In this document: positions 31,276 to 44,057 of the stretch, piece after piece
How the letters are laid out: every line of letters begins with the position of its first letter
Numbering within the stretch: position 1 is the first letter of the stretch
Translations under genes and position numbers: made by a program
Source: Fusarium oxysporum f. sp. lycopersici 4287
Lineage: Eukaryota > Ascomycota > Sordariomycetes > Hypocreales > Nectriaceae
Length of the DNA stretch: 64,000 bases
NCBI RefSeq assembly: GCF_000149955.1
Contig: NC_030992.1
Coordinates: 1,457,073-1,521,072, forward strand
Reading direction: 5' to 3'
The notes under the pieces: generated by a model
Told to the model about the DNA's origin: nothing
The model's database searches: none
What the model saw: the letters and a program-made list of their open reading frames with translations, nothing else

Positions 31276-33807
31276 GGTGAAAGTATTACACACAGTTTCG
31301 GCGAAGTCTACCAGGACAGTGTACAGATGCTAATATAGTCGAGAAAGAGCTAGTGAAGGAATGACTGAGGTTGAACTTTTGAGAACTTAGCGTCCCCTAA
31401 ATAGCTTCTTGTCTGAATTCTTGATTCAAGATCTTGGGGGGTGCAGTTGAGCCTCAAGTCTAGACAAACACATGGCTGAGTACGGCAACAAGCATTGTAA
31501 GGTAACTCAGTGAACAAGGCTCATCGGAGAGGCCTCAGTCACAGGCAGAAGCAGGGGAATAAGACATTTGTGGTTCAAGTCTAACCAAGAGCCTCTACTG
31601 GCTCGTGATAAGTTGCCGTGGAGTTAGTAACGGACGAATGTCTGCACGAATTCTCACACAGTATAGCTTTGGAAAGTTATCAGCAACCTCCTTTTCGTCA
31701 CAATTGTGGGGTGCACTTGAGTTCCTGCTTCAAGTAATAGGTCCGGAATGGTGTTGAATTGCCATGTGAAGTCAGGGGACAGTGAATAAGGGTGCCTAAC
31801 GAGTTTAAGGGGCCAAGAAGTTGTGAGAAAACTTGAACTACTAATCGCGGATTGGTCAGATTAAGTTACAATAAGTGACAAATATCCCTCTGAGATCTTA
31901 CACGGCATTTGTCTGGTCGATAGCCGTAGGGTACAAAGGCAGTGCACATTGAAGCACAAGACTTATCGTGATCACATGCAGCTTGTTGGTTGCCTCGTTA
32001 GCCTTACAACAGTCAATCCGTTTGGTTGATGTAGCATGGCTGTGTTGAGGTTCACGGTGGATATGGATGTCTCGTTGTTGAGAACTCGATGTCAAATCAT
32101 GACATTCTCAGACCCTCAAACTGACAAGTCGTCAACAGCCGTCCACCTGGTCGATTGTTTATCTTCGATCCCTGTTCTATGCTTCCGCCACAAAGGAGGT
32201 GCATACCTCTGCGTCAGTCGCGGTCACGGTAGGAGTTGGCCGACCAATCTTTAACCTGGACTTATGGGAACCAGGGTGTTTAAGCATGAGACATTAACCG
32301 TGGTTCGTAGATTAAACGCCTCACAGGCATACAGAGTGCCTTATGAAGTTGAAGAAGAGGCAGTTCATGGTTCGCGGTATGCAGATGTAGTTCAACGCCC
32401 GCCCCATCCGCATTGCATCGGACAAGCCGTCATTGGCTTGAAGATAGGCTACACTGATGCTAGCAAGGCAGAAGACGCTGTAGCCTGTTCTAGTGTGAGA
32501 TCGCAACGAGGCTCTGGTTCTCGGGGGCAAGAGTATTGAGTGTAGATCAACAACTCCAAGGGCCCATATGGAGATTGGGGGCCAAGACCCTGGCCCATCA
32601 GTGGTTGAGCTAATGCAGCAGCCCCCATTATCCATGTCTATTCCCCGTAGGGCTGACTGGGGTTGATAGGAGTGGCGAGCAATTGGGCATATTCATTGGA
32701 TGTTGTAGATATTGTTTCGGTGGGAGACAAGTCTTATTCTAACGTCCTTCTTGCCGTGTGGCACCGGTGACTTACATAGCCATTTTCGAGAAACAGCAGT
32801 GATGGTGTAATTTTTGGCGATCAGGGGGGGACTGATCGGAAATGGCCGTTATCGAACCAGTCTATCGGAGTTAGTCTGCGATTGAGATTGGTTATATGCA
32901 AGTGTGTCTGTGTGTGTGATTTGTATTGGAGGTTGTAAGCTGCATCGCAACACAGAATTTTCAGGCACCTCTATGCAGAGGGAGCTGATTCACCACCTCA
33001 ATCTCTTTCAGAAGAAGCCTTCTTGCTTCACTGCGGGAGTTTCGCTACATTTTGCACATAAGGGTAGGAAAGGTTTCCCCTGGTGATCAATGCATCAAGT
33101 CGCAGCATGGTTATCCCTCGTCTTGTCGCTTTTCATAAGTTCTACGTACCGTAGCTACTGAGGTACCAATAGGAGGCTTGAAACTTCAAATGAGAAGATT
33201 CGGGTATATTTTCTTGCATGCCCCATCTAGGCAAGGCCCGAACTGTTTGAAATTCTCGGTGAAACATCAAACCTAGAAAAGATGAACACTGCCATGGATG
33301 CATGCAAAATGATTACAATACCTGGGTACCTATATCTCCCAATCATATGTTGGTTGGGCTGCATAACAGCACTATGGATGCCTTGTCGTGGTTTCACGGA
33401 GCTGCCAACGAGGCTCGTTGCTAGCTTTTTGACACTCAAAAATATAACCAGCATCATGTCAATTACGCGATGAGACAGAACAGTAGAGCACGGCCTGTGA
33501 ATGTCTTAACCTTCAGGTTGAAGGTTCACGGTGAGACATGCATAGATTTCACAACAGCACAATTCTGTCATCGATAGCGGCTTCACCTGAGACATTTCTA
33601 GGCTACACAGGTTGGGTTTTAAAGCATGATGAAACTGGCTTTCAAATCTCTCTTGTAATTCTACCAAACTCTACGACAGCCTTTGAGACTCACGTACAGA
33701 AATCTTTGATTTCATCCTCTTCGACTCCGGTTCTTTCAGCCCCATCCCGAACCCATTCAGGTTAAGCCCTTTGTTAGGCAACAAACCAATATCATATTTC
33801 GCTCTGT
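31276..33807. other. 2.5-kb gene-poor stretch
   Basis: It lies between the NmrA-like gene and the 3' end of 5-oxoprolinase. Frames of up to 104 codons occur on both strands over 32264-32635, overlapping each other, with no motif. A GT-rich microsatellite sits near 32903-32920. I see no transposon or RNA gene. Confidence 0.45.
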
Positions 33808-36800
33808 CTAAGCCTGGAGTGCAGTCTCATCCCTTGTGTTACCACTACCCTTCCTCCAGCCCTCAGTATGGTCAATCTTCTTTCTAGCCACACTCTCTGA
33901 CCCCTCAGCTCCCCATGCACCTCCTCCAGGTGTGCAGACAATGATACGATCCCCAGCCTTCATAGCAGCTGTGTTTTTAGCCCCCATGTTGATACGTCGC
34001 TCCTCGTATTCAACCTCCCCTGCATCTTCCTTTGTATGAAACTGTTTCAGAGAAGTCTCCCAGTTGGCCTTTTCAACGTTGCGCACCCACAGGTTCAGAC
34101 CACATTCTCCGTCGCCACCACCATTCAGCCCATACGGGCGATAAACGCGACGCTCACTGAGGATGGACACTTGAAGGGGGATCCGGAACTCAATGTCACG
34201 GATGACGCCGTCACCACCGCGATGTTGGCCTCGCCCTCCTGAACCGGACCGAATAGAGAACTCGCGGAGAACTACAGGATAACGACGTTCAAAAATCTCT
34301 GAATCTGTGATTCGAGTGTTTGTCATATGACAGTGAACACCACTGGTTCCCTCCCAGTCAGAACCCGCACCACTTCCGCCAGCAATGGTCTCGTAGTATC
34401 CGAAACCCTTGACAGCTTCGGTGCCGTCTTGGTTCCCGCCAAATCCAAAAGTCAAGTTATTGCAGCATCCCTGACTGGCAGCACAAGCCTGGAATGCTTT
34501 GAAAATAACATCTGTGATGCGTTGACTGGTAAGGACATTGCCTCCCACAACTGCAGCCCCTGGCGACGGCGACAGAATGGACTTGGGAGGGATCTTGACA
34601 TGAATCGGCTTCAAGCATCCTTGGTTAAGTGGGATGTCTTCGGAAATCAGGCATCTCAAACAGTAAATAATAGCACTGAACGTAATGGCCTGGGGGGCGT
34701 TGATATTTCCGTAGACTTCGGGGCCAGTACCCGAGAAATCAAATTCCGCTTCACCCTTTTCTGGGTCAATGCGAATTTTCAATCGAATGGGAGAACCGTC
34801 GTCCATAAAGTCAACTGCCGAGAGGTCCCTGCCTTCAAATCGCTTGTAAACATCTTTGAGTAGTCGGCGCACACACTGCTCGGCATTATTCTGGATATGG
34901 ACCATATAGAACTGCACTGTCTCCTCGCCATGCTCTGCGATCAGAGTCTCAATGAGTGAGATTCCCTTTTGATTAGCCGAGACTTGAGCTCTCAAGTCGT
35001 TGATGTTGTCAGCCAGACAACGGGTTCCACTGCAGCCTGGATACTTGGCAGGTTCTTCGTAGAACAACTCGACAACACGTTTCTCATTGAACTTGCCACC
35101 ACTCACAAGCTTCTCACTTCTGATAGAGGCACCCTCTTGATAGAGCTCTCGGGAGTGAGGTGGCATACTTCCGGCGCTAATACCACCAATATCAGCATGG
35201 TGAGCTCGAGACGCAGCGTAGAAGAGGATGTTTTCTCCCTTCTCATCAAACGCTGGCATCAATAAGGTCACATCCGGAAGATGAGTTCCTCCATATGAAG
35301 GGTGGTTAGAGATTATGACATCGCCCTTCTCCAGTCTTCCTTTCCAAATCTCAGCCTGGCGTCGTACACAAGTAGACATTGAACCAAGATGGACAGGTAG
35401 ATGAGGAGCGTTGGCTACAAGGCCGCCTGTGGCATCGAAAATGGCACACGAAAAGTCAAGTCTCTCTTTGACATTTGTGCTAACACTAGTCTTTTGTAAG
35501 GCACGCCCCATCTGCTCAGCGATTGCCATAAATCGATGACCAAAAATACTGAGCATGATAGGATCAACCTCGCGATCCTCAGATGACTTGGCAGACCTAA
35601 ATCCATTAGAATGCGATAGAATTGTGGTCAAGACACAACTTACTCGTACTTTGCTCCCTCCTTCTCCAGATTAATGACTACATGAGTCTTGAGAATAATC
35701 GCAGTTGCCTTTGGTGTTACAACGATGGTTTGAGTACCGTCGGCAAGCATGGCTGGTCCAGGGATCGAATCGCCAGTATCTAGATCTTCAAGCTTGAATA
35801 TAGGGGTTTTTTTCCTGCCACCCTCAAAGTATACCTGTTGGCTGTCAAGCTTCTTCTTGTCGGAAACCTTCTGCTGCTTTAGTTCCTTGAGTTGCTTGTC
35901 AACTGTATCATCTTGGTGTCGGAAACTCTTGCCGATACCACGAACACGAACATCATCAACGATGATGTCTCGCTCGTCAAGCGTAAAACCAAATTCATAG
36001 CGGTGCTGCTTCACGAAAGCTTGGCCAAAATCCCATTCTTTCCCATCGAAATGCTCCTTGGCCTCCTCAGGTGTCGGTCTGACAATCATGAGAGCTGACT
36101 CAGTACCGCGGTATCTCATGTTGAGGTATTCTTCAAAAGCAATTTCATCTTCTTGGAAGCCTTGATCTTTTAGGGAGTTTCGTGACTGGTCCTTGAGCTT
36201 CTCCATTTTCTTCTTCAGTTCATTAACTGTTTTGTCATCGTCCTTCCATACCAAGGAATCGGGCTCTTGTCGTTCATCAACGACATCTGCTAAAGCCATG
36301 CCGTATGCGGAAAGAACTGAAGAATATCGATGAACCAGAATTTGTTGAATGCCCAGAGACTCCGCAATGGCGACAGCGTGCTGACCACCAGCACCACCAA
36401 ATGTTGCAAGTCGATGTTTTGAAGAATCGTGTCCCTTGGCTTCGGTAATCGACCGGATGGGGCGAGTCATTGTCTCATTAGCTACGGTCAAGAATCCATA
36501 TGCAACTTCGTCTACCGTCAGGTTTTTGTTATTCTCCTGGTTCACTTGATCTGCGAGCTCCTGAAGAACTTTTCGGCTAGCCTCGATATCCAACCCCTGG
36601 TCCTCATTCTCTCCAAAAATCTTAGGAAAGAATTCAGGAAGTAGGCGGCCAAGTACCAAATTTGCGTCTGTGACGGTGGCTGGACCTCCTTTACGGTAGC
36701 ACGCAGGACCTGGGTGAGCGCCTGCGGACTCAGGTCCAACAACGAAAAGTCCATTCCTGAAAAAGAGGCGAGAGCCGCCACCGGCAGCAACCGTATTGAT

Positions 36801-37978
36801 GTCCAGTTGTGGTGACTGGATTGTAACGCCAGCAGTTGTTGTCTCGAACACATGTTCGTAACGGCCTTCGCCATATCTTGAAACATCGGTGCTTGTGCCA
36901 CCCTACTCAAGTTAGTCTGCTGCTTTGAAAACACCGTTTAACTCACCATATCGAAGCCGATGACCGGTGTCTTTGTTTCTTCATCATACGAAGTGATAGC
37001 GTATCCCACGACACCTCCTGCAGGGCCTGATAGAATTGCCTTGAGTCCAGTGAACTTTTCCACATCGACAAGGCCACCATCGCTCTGCATAAACTCGCAT
37101 CTCGCTCCCTTAGCACCCTTCTCCTCCTTCACGCTACGAGTTCCAAGGCCGCCTTCGAACCCAGCCTGGAAGCCATCAATGTACTTGCGAATAGCCGGTG
37201 TGAGATAAGCATCAGCACAAACAGATGTAGCTCGTGAAACCAGTTTTATCATGGGCATGAGCTCGTGGCTTAGTGATATATGTTGGAAGCCGATATCCTT
37301 AGCTATCCGCCCAATCAGAGCTTCATGGTCAGGATAGGTGTAGCCGTGCATCAGACAAACAGCGATGCTGCGAATGCCTTGATCGTAGACACTTTGGAGC
37401 TTTGATCGAATGTCTTCTTGTTCGGCTTTTTTGAGAATTCTGACTGTTTCGCCAGACAAACCTCGAACAAGAGTCTTGCCTTCGGCTTCTTTAGTACCAA
37501 CTTGAGCCTCTGCTTCCGTTTGCGTTCTTTCGGGATCCTCAGCGTAATCTTCGAGTGTAACCCGCTCGTCAATCTCAATAACTTGCTCGTATAACACGTC
37601 GGGCTTCCGAATTGCAAGGTCAAAGATTTTGGGCCTCGACTGATTTCCGATGGTCAGGCAGTCCTTGAAACCCTTGGTAACGACCATAGCAATTTTTTCT
37701 CCCTTTCTCTCGAGCAAGGCGTTTGTGGCTACAGTTGTTCCCATCCGAATCGAATCAATCTGAGAAGTGTCCAAAGCTTCACCTCGAGGAATATCTCTGC
37801 CGAGAAAGTGGCTCATGATGCGCCGAATACCCTCAAGCGGGGCATCTTTATAGTTGGCCGGGTCTTCGGATAGAAGCTTGATGATAATCTCCTTTCCATT
37901 GCTCTCCCCTACACAGTCGGTGAAAGTGCCACCTCTATCAATAGCAATTCTAATACCGCGCTGTGATGTTGCTGTCAT
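33808..37978 (-). CDS. OXP1: 5-oxoprolinase (ATP-hydrolysing), OPLAH/OXP1-like
   Basis: Converts 5-oxo-L-proline to L-glutamate with ATP in the gamma-glutamyl cycle of glutathione turnover; cytosolic. The exons are 37978-36947, 36902-35644 and 35596-33808, phases agree, and the product is 1359 residues, near the usual size. The HyuA half opens with [16 protein letters not shown] (phosphate-binding start of the actin-like fold), then [28 protein letters not shown] and [16 protein letters not shown] across the first intron. GGGSRLFF and FGGAGGQHA follow. The HyuB half begins near [20 protein letters not shown] and has [45 protein letters not shown] and a C-terminal CTPGGGAWG. Some lysine-rich spacer sequence ([15 protein letters not shown]) lies in the HyuA C-terminus. 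An orthologue in baker's yeast is OXP1. Confidence 0.95.
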
Positions 37979-38610
37979 GGCGGATATCTTTCGGGATGTT
38001 GGTGAGGGGAAGAGGGGTTAAAGCGAAGGTCTCTAGAGCATCAAAACGTGCGTGTGCGTCAGATGACTGAGATGAATGTTAGCAAAAACGAGAAAGGTCA
38101 ATTACGTTCCAGTTGGCGACCTCCGAAACAAGTATGCATCGCTCTTTGTGCAGGTTGAAACTACTTGGGTGCCTCTCAGGCGGCTATTATGTCGTCACAA
38201 ACCCCACGTTGCGTGATTGGTAATTGATAGCTTCAATCACCCGAATAGGCAATTTTAAGGACAGTTATTCACTGAGATCAATATCAGGTATTTTCAAGGA
38301 CAGGGTTCTCCTTGATAGTGTGTTTTTATTAACCAAAAGTTGCTGGGAGGATAACAAAAAACCAAAAGAGTGGCAGAGAGTGGCAGAGAGTGGCAGAGAG
38401 TGAAAGTTTTACAACCATATGATTAACATCAGCCAATGGCAATTATGGTTTGAACTCCTGTTGGGTTTCCTCCATTGAACGATTCTAAGAAACCTTACTT
38501 TGACAAGCCTGCAATGTCCCTATAAACATAAAGGAGCAATGGTTTCTACATGAGGCGGAGAGCAATCCCATGCAAAAAGAAATAAATAATACAATTATTC
38601 ATCACGATTT
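37979..38610. other. Promoter region of 5-oxoprolinase, with a short tandem repeat
   Basis: About 630 bp lies between the 5-oxoprolinase start and the tRNA-His pair. It has no coding frame and includes a 10-bp tandem repeat listed separately. Confidence 0.5.
38367..38402. repeat. Tandem 10-bp repeat (TGGCAGAGAG)
   Basis: Three perfect copies of TGGCAGAGAG occupy 38371-38400, flanked by partial units (AGAG before, TG after). Confidence 0.85.
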
Positions 38611-38693
38611 TGCCGTCAGCAAGACTCGAACTTGCGTTTTCAGTGCTTTCAAGTAGCCACAAACTGATGTACTGACCCCTATACGATGACGGC
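38611..38693 (-). tRNA. tRNA-His (anticodon GTG), copy 1, with intron
   Basis: On the minus strand the acceptor GCCGTCA pairs with TGACGGC, discriminator A. The D arm is TCGTATAGGGGTCAGTA, and the anticodon stem TCAGT pairs with ACTGA around a T-T-GTG-G loop. The T arm contains AGTTCGAGTCT. An intron of about 11 nt (CTACTTGAAAG) interrupts the anticodon loop after position 37. It forms a tandem pair with the next tRNA, 97 bp apart and nearly identical in the mature part. Confidence 0.9.
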
Positions 38694-38790
38694 TTTCAGT
38701 TGTTTGTTGGGAAACGAGGCGTAAAAGAAGTTTATGAATAGCATAGCAAGCATCGGATGAAGCAAAAATCAAGCAAAATAACAAAAGGTT

Positions 38791-38872
38791 TGCCGTCAGC
38801 AAGACTCGAACTTGCGTTTTCAGTGCTTCGAAGAGCCACAAACTGATGTACTGACCCCTATACGATGACGGC
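38791..38872 (-). tRNA. tRNA-His (anticodon GTG), copy 2, with shorter intron
   Basis: The mature sequence is the same as the neighbouring copy (acceptor GCCGTCA/TGACGGC, loop T-T-GTG-G, same T arm). The intron differs in sequence and is one nucleotide shorter (CTCTTCGAAG). The pair lies in the same orientation, which suggests a tandem duplication with intron drift. Confidence 0.9.
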
Positions 38873-41648
38873 TATTTTCCGATTGATATAATCCCTGTCA
38901 CTTATATTGGGCTATACCCTAAGGCTTGGTTTGAAGTGTTTGCATCTCATCCACGTTCTTGGCAGCAATTGATCAAAGCATAAGAGCAGTTTCTTTTAAT
39001 CACACGGCCAAGACACATGGAGTTGGAATATGGGCAATACCGAAACCGGACACACTTGAAGTTTAGGTAGTTAAAGGGAAAAAAGAAGCACTAGAAACCC
39101 CAGTTATCGGGAGTGGCGGATCCTGACTCAATCTAGCGGCGAGCTTACCAACAGGTTCGAGACACCGGAAAGCTCCAGAGAGTTCATACAGTATTGCAAA
39201 AAGGTTCTACTCCAGCTGAGGTTTATTCTATGTCTTTGCCGTTGCATATGCAGGAACTATTCCAGCCGGAGTCCCGGGTCCGGCGTCTCCGGAGATGCAC
39301 GGAGCAGGTTACCGGAGACATGGGACGCGGAGGACGCCGGACGATTCGAACGTGTCGCGGAATGGGGAGAATATCATGCAGCTAACAATCTGCCGGTAAG
39401 TGGAAATTGAAGGATAAGTCAATGTAAGATTTTGATCGACTGTCGGAGGCAGAATTTGTGATTGCCAGGAAACAGGCCACGAGTCACACAATATGCATGA
39501 CATGACTGGCACTCGACAGGATTGTCGTTTTCAAAATTCAAGACGACAGCGTATTGTAGCTTCAGATCTAAGCTCGCTGATGGGCTCTGTAGTGTTGACG
39601 TATACATTCATCCGTCTGGCGTCATTCCTCAAGAACTTCAGACTTGAAGGACTGTCTGTGCCCCACTCACGAGATCAGCATGAAGTGAAATCTTATTGAT
39701 TAGTGAGGCTTACTACAAACGCTCATCTCATCTCCAACGTCTCGAGATTGGAGTTGCTGGGATAAGGCGTCGTTCTTAATGGTGTCTCTCATCAAGTGAT
39801 TCACTGACAACACACTCCCACCGCCTATTTCTTTAAGCACTTGGATCGATTTGTTGATAGGTATTACAGAACAGCTGAGCCATTCGATTCATGGCCTAAG
39901 ACACACTCGAGCTAAACCTGACTCGTCGGACCCTGGCTCCGAATTGTGCCAATGATGCAGTGGCTAGGACGCTAGGTTACCAACTGCCAGCGCGAACCTC
40001 CATGCTTGTTGGGGGGGCGATCCCCATGCATTAAGGCCATGTTTTTAAATCCCTTCTGTTAACCGATTGGAGATGAAAAGACTTCCAAGATGCAGGGTAG
40101 CGGGCATTGACAAGGTACGAACCCTTATCCCAGTCCCTCTTGGTCCCACGACATGGAACCCCAGGAATTTGTCGGAAATACAAACAGTGAAGCACACAGG
40201 CGGTAGAACTGGAGCACGTTACGTAGGCCGTGGTAGGCCTAGACCTCGTGGAGACGAAGCTCAGGCTCGAAAAACAAGGGGACCACCCAGCAACTGCGAT
40301 GAGCATCTAGAGCGCCAGGCGCGGCGATAAGCGTTTGGATGAGAGTAATTGAGGAACGAGGATGCACACTGTAGCAATGCAGATGCAGCAGCAGTGCATC
40401 AGATGAAGCCATTGGCACTCTGTTTAGAATATCTCATCAGTGTAACAAAAGCAACGCAACGACACGGCTGCAATAAGACTGAAAGAGCCTGGGTTGAGAG
40501 TTACTCACTCCCCCATCTGCCGTCATCGTCGGCCTCAATTGTGTTTCCATGTGCCTCGGGTTGAAAAGACGAGACAGGCCAAGTTTACTAGGCCACCTGA
40601 TCGACGTCACATCTCTCGCTCTCCGGACCCTTTTTCCAAGTCTCAGTTCGGTCCAGTTCAGTTCAGTTCAGCACAGTCACGGCCAGCCCCGCCCAATTCT
40701 ATTGCCTCCACCGCCCGCTTTCGGAGCCTCGCGGTGAACGAACAAGAACCCTTTTTCTCGCTGTTGATTTAGAGAGACGGGTCCGGCTTGGTCATTCCAG
40801 TTCCCCCAAAACCCAGCGCCTCTGCGGGTAAAAGTGGCCCATCGAATTCAATGGGTGTCCCTTAATCAGTAAGCCAAAAACGGGAGAGACATGGAGGGGG
40901 GTGCGTTTCCACGAGCTTCTGCAGTTGTGTCTTTGTCATTGTGCTTCCAATTGCCTATCAAATTGGAAATCGCAGAGCAAACTTTGACGGTGCCTGTGTG
41001 TGTGTGAGTTTGTGTATATGTCGTCTAAAAAAGTGAGGGATCGTACTTGTGCATATGCATTGCATGTGTAAACAAACGGCGGGCTGGTCAACGTTGTTCA
41101 TTGCTACTGTAATAAGCAAGCTTTGGTCCCTGTGTCTGAGCATGGATGGACAAACTAGACTATGCATTTCATACTGTGTGACAACAGCTTCTTTAACGAT
41201 GGGACTCAACAAGGTAAACAACCAAACTTACACACCTCCCCCCTGCCCATGGCCGCGGCCTGAATGTGGTGAGAGCGATGAGCTGGAGGCGAACTGACCA
41301 GCCGCTGGCTCCACCAAGGCATGATTCATTCATCAGCCGCCTTGCCTCGCCTCGCCTCGCCGCTCTTTATAAAGCCCCGACCAGATTCGTTTTCCACCGC
41401 CAGCTTCTGTTTTGTTTTGATCTGTTCATATTCTGTCACTGTCGTTGTGTGAATGAATCTTTGGTTTGGTTCTTGCTTTCCACGGATTTCTCGAAACGCC
41501 GTCACTGCATCCGATTTCCTATAAAGACCACATTTCTTGGTTCAACTTCTTACCGCTTCCAACATAAACTCTCACCGACTCAAGAACGTGTTCAGTTCAT
41601 CTCTCAGAGGTCTACTTTTTCCATAAATTCAACAAAACAAACAACGCC
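38873..41648. other. 2.8-kb gene-poor stretch and leader of the AN1 gene
   Basis: There is no convincing gene. Frames of 60-90 codons lack motifs. The last kilobase has CT-rich and GTTCAGTTCAGTTCAG-like leader sequence near 40652-40672, a GT microsatellite near 40996-41006 and CTCGCCTCGCCTCGC at about 41345-41360. This is consistent with a long promoter and 5' UTR for the gene at 41649. Confidence 0.5.
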
Positions 41649-41923
41649 ATGCCTCCTAAGCGAATTCGCTGCACCGCTGCTTCGTGCCGTGAGCCCGCTC
41701 AACGCATCGTCGGCGACTGCACCTTTTGCCAAGGTCATTTCTGCGGCAAGCACCGCCTACTAGAAGACCACAAGTGTACCGGTCTCGAGGACGTAAGTTC
41801 GGTATCTCATACAAACCCATGGTTGCAGACCCGCTAACCCACATGCAGTGCAAGAAGCAGTCTCACGAGCGTAACGCTGCACAACTCGAGTCGGAACGAA
41901 CCCAGGTTATCCGGGGTGTGTAA
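41649..41923 (+). CDS. Small AN1-type zinc finger protein
   Basis: The two exons are 41649-41792 and 41849-41923 (GTAAGT donor, GCTAACCCACATGCAG acceptor), for 72 residues. After MPPKRI the protein is almost all zinc finger: RCTAASC, then DCTFCQ, FCGKH, the His in LLEDH and a final KC. That is the C-x3-C ... C-x2-C ... C-x2-H ... H-x-C order of AN1 fingers. The tail in exon 2 is charged and helical (KKQSHERNAAQLESERTQ). AN1 proteins act in stress response and protein quality control in several eukaryotes. The role of this short fungal form is unknown. It has an unusually long, CT-rich 5' region. Confidence 0.85.
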
Positions 41924-42753
41924 ATCATCAACCAACGAGAGTCATCACCTTACATATCTATCATGGTTCGGACTGGAGACTGGCGTCACTCCTAACATCC
42001 ACAATGCGCATTCTGACGGCCACGACGTAATGAGATTGGATTCCGAGACAGCATCTGCATTAGATGCATAGCGTTATTCGCCGGTGTATATTTCTATTCG
42101 GATAGTTGAGGGTGCGTTGGCGTACAGGATATGATAAGGGGACATCGTCCCCTCCTTTAGCGGGCTCTGAATTGATTCATTTCTTCATCACAATCACAAA
42201 GCGAAATGTGTCCATTGAGATTCGGTAATCCTTGGAATACGTCGATCAACGGACGGTTTCAGTCGACTGCTGCTGTAGAGGCGGTGACATTGCTTGACTA
42301 CTTGACTCAGAATGGAGTGAAGATCCGTCGTCTTGGCTTGATTACGTGTTGCTCGAGCCTGGCCTCTAATGCGACTTTAGGGAACCACCAGGACCCTGTC
42401 TTGTTTTACCGGCTTATCTCCGATATCGTATCGGGCCCATGACTGATCTCGTGAGCGTCTGTAGACCGCGCATACGATAGTGCCATCTGGGCTAGACCAC
42501 AAAAGTGCGCCGTCAAGAGACTAATAACTTTGTCTTTGTAGAATAGGGTATCAATGGGTATTAATGCGTCTGGAGGGCAGTCTTTTCTGTCAGTTCTCAA
42601 CGCCAGCCTTCATAAGCGCTCATACACGTGGTCAAATCGACTTCTGCCAGCGACTCCAGGCAATTCGATCCTGGGGATTATTATGGGGTGGTTGGTTCCG
42701 GGGGCGGGGCCGCGGATGGGGTTAATCGTCTGTCATGAGAACCTGAGAGCCCA
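41924..42753. other. Convergent 3' region, AN1 gene / endonuclease III homologue
   Basis: About 830 bp lies between converging genes. Frames of 78 and 89 codons on the plus strand lack motifs and are taken as chance. Confidence 0.5.
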
Positions 42754-43994
42754 TCATACAACACCCTCTTCTTTGATTACAATGTTCTGTGAAACCTCCG
42801 TTTTGACCAGTGTATCGTTCTGAGCCTCCGATTCTATCTTTTCGGCTTTGAGCTGGCGTCCGGCAGACACCTTTGCTCGATCGGCAGCTTTGCATAGTCC
42901 TTCAAGGCCAAGATCACATTCACCGCACTTGCGACCGACAGGAAGACATACTGACTGTCCCAACCCCACCAGAAGATGGTTGATCTCATGCCATCGATCT
43001 TGCGGGAGCCATGACTGAAGTGCTGTTCGTGTCTCCTCTGGGTTCTTCGTTTTGTGCCAACCCCAAAGATTTGTGATACGATGTACGTGCACATCAACAC
43101 CAATCCCCAGATGTTTACCCCATGCTACGGACATGCAGAGATAGGCCATCTTGGGTCCGACGCCCGGTAGCGATACGAGGCCCTCGATGGTGTTGGGGAT
43201 ATCGCCATCCCATTTATCGCGGAGAATCTCAGCTGTTTGCTTGATATACCTGAACACCAGTCAGTCCAATCTCGATCAGTCCATACCGATCGGGTGACAA
43301 ACTTTGTCTTGTTGTTGTGAAAGCCAACCGCCCAGATGAACTCGTTCAGAAGCTTAGGGTCGATTGCCAGTATGTTATTTAGGTTTAGTCCTGGCGGCGC
43401 CCCGGGTTCAAAAGGTGGCAGCTCAGTTTGCATCTTCTTCATAACCACGGCGTTCACCGTGTCCTTTGTCTGACTCGACAGCATGAGCGCCACCAATGTG
43501 TGGAATCTTTGGTCTTTTGGTGATGCGTTTCGATCCGCTAAACGTTCGCATCCCATAGTGTCAACAGCTGCACCGTAAGCTCGCCCGCCTGGTGCCCGCA
43601 TCTTCCTCACAGTATCATAAACAGCCTCCCAATCTGAGGGAGGTTCCATCTTTGTTTCGCCAGTTGTTGCATCGAAGGCTTTGCGAGCGGGCTTACGAAC
43701 CCGTCGCGCTTTTGCTGGGGGTAATGGAATATCATCGAGTGCTTCATCGACCACTTCGGGCTTTACGGCTTGAGCGGATGTCGAAATTTCGGTCTTGGTC
43801 ACTACGACACGCCTTCGTTTACGAGCAGGACCTCCACTGTCTTCGATATCGGCGAGCGTGGGTTTGGACTCTTCTGTTGAGGTAAAGGCGAATTTGGCCA
43901 GCGCAGACCTTGTCAATCGTCTTGGTGGTGAAATAGGCTCAGCCGTACGATCGAATAGTTTCGAAGCGTCTCTTGATATCCGTGATGAGCGCAT
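42754..43994 (-). CDS. NTH1: Endonuclease III homologue (DNA glycosylase/AP lyase)
   Basis: Bifunctional base-excision repair enzyme that removes oxidised pyrimidines. The exons are 43994-43303 and 43249-42754 (53-nt intron), for 395 residues. A basic, disordered N-terminus ([25 protein letters not shown]) could serve nuclear or mitochondrial targeting. The HhH-GPD core starts near [15 protein letters not shown]. The hairpin [11 protein letters not shown] carries the catalytic lysine (Lys264 by this model), and VDVHVHRI the catalytic aspartate (Asp283), 19 residues apart as in human NTHL1. The 4Fe-4S ligands appear as [19 protein letters not shown]. The C-terminal tail after the cluster is extended and acidic/basic. 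An alternative ATG lies 63 nt upstream at 44057 (MISRDLDQ). I prefer the inner one because fungal homologues commonly begin with MRxSRIS. Confidence 0.94.
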
Positions 43995-44057
43995 TTTGTT
44001 TGTTTCGTCTGTTTTTCGTTTGGTAATTGTAGATTGATCCAAGTCGCGACTTATCAT

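Noticed and set aside
32264..32635. 91- and 104-codon frames on opposite strands
   Set aside because: They overlap each other, have no motifs and no plausible neighbours or promoters.
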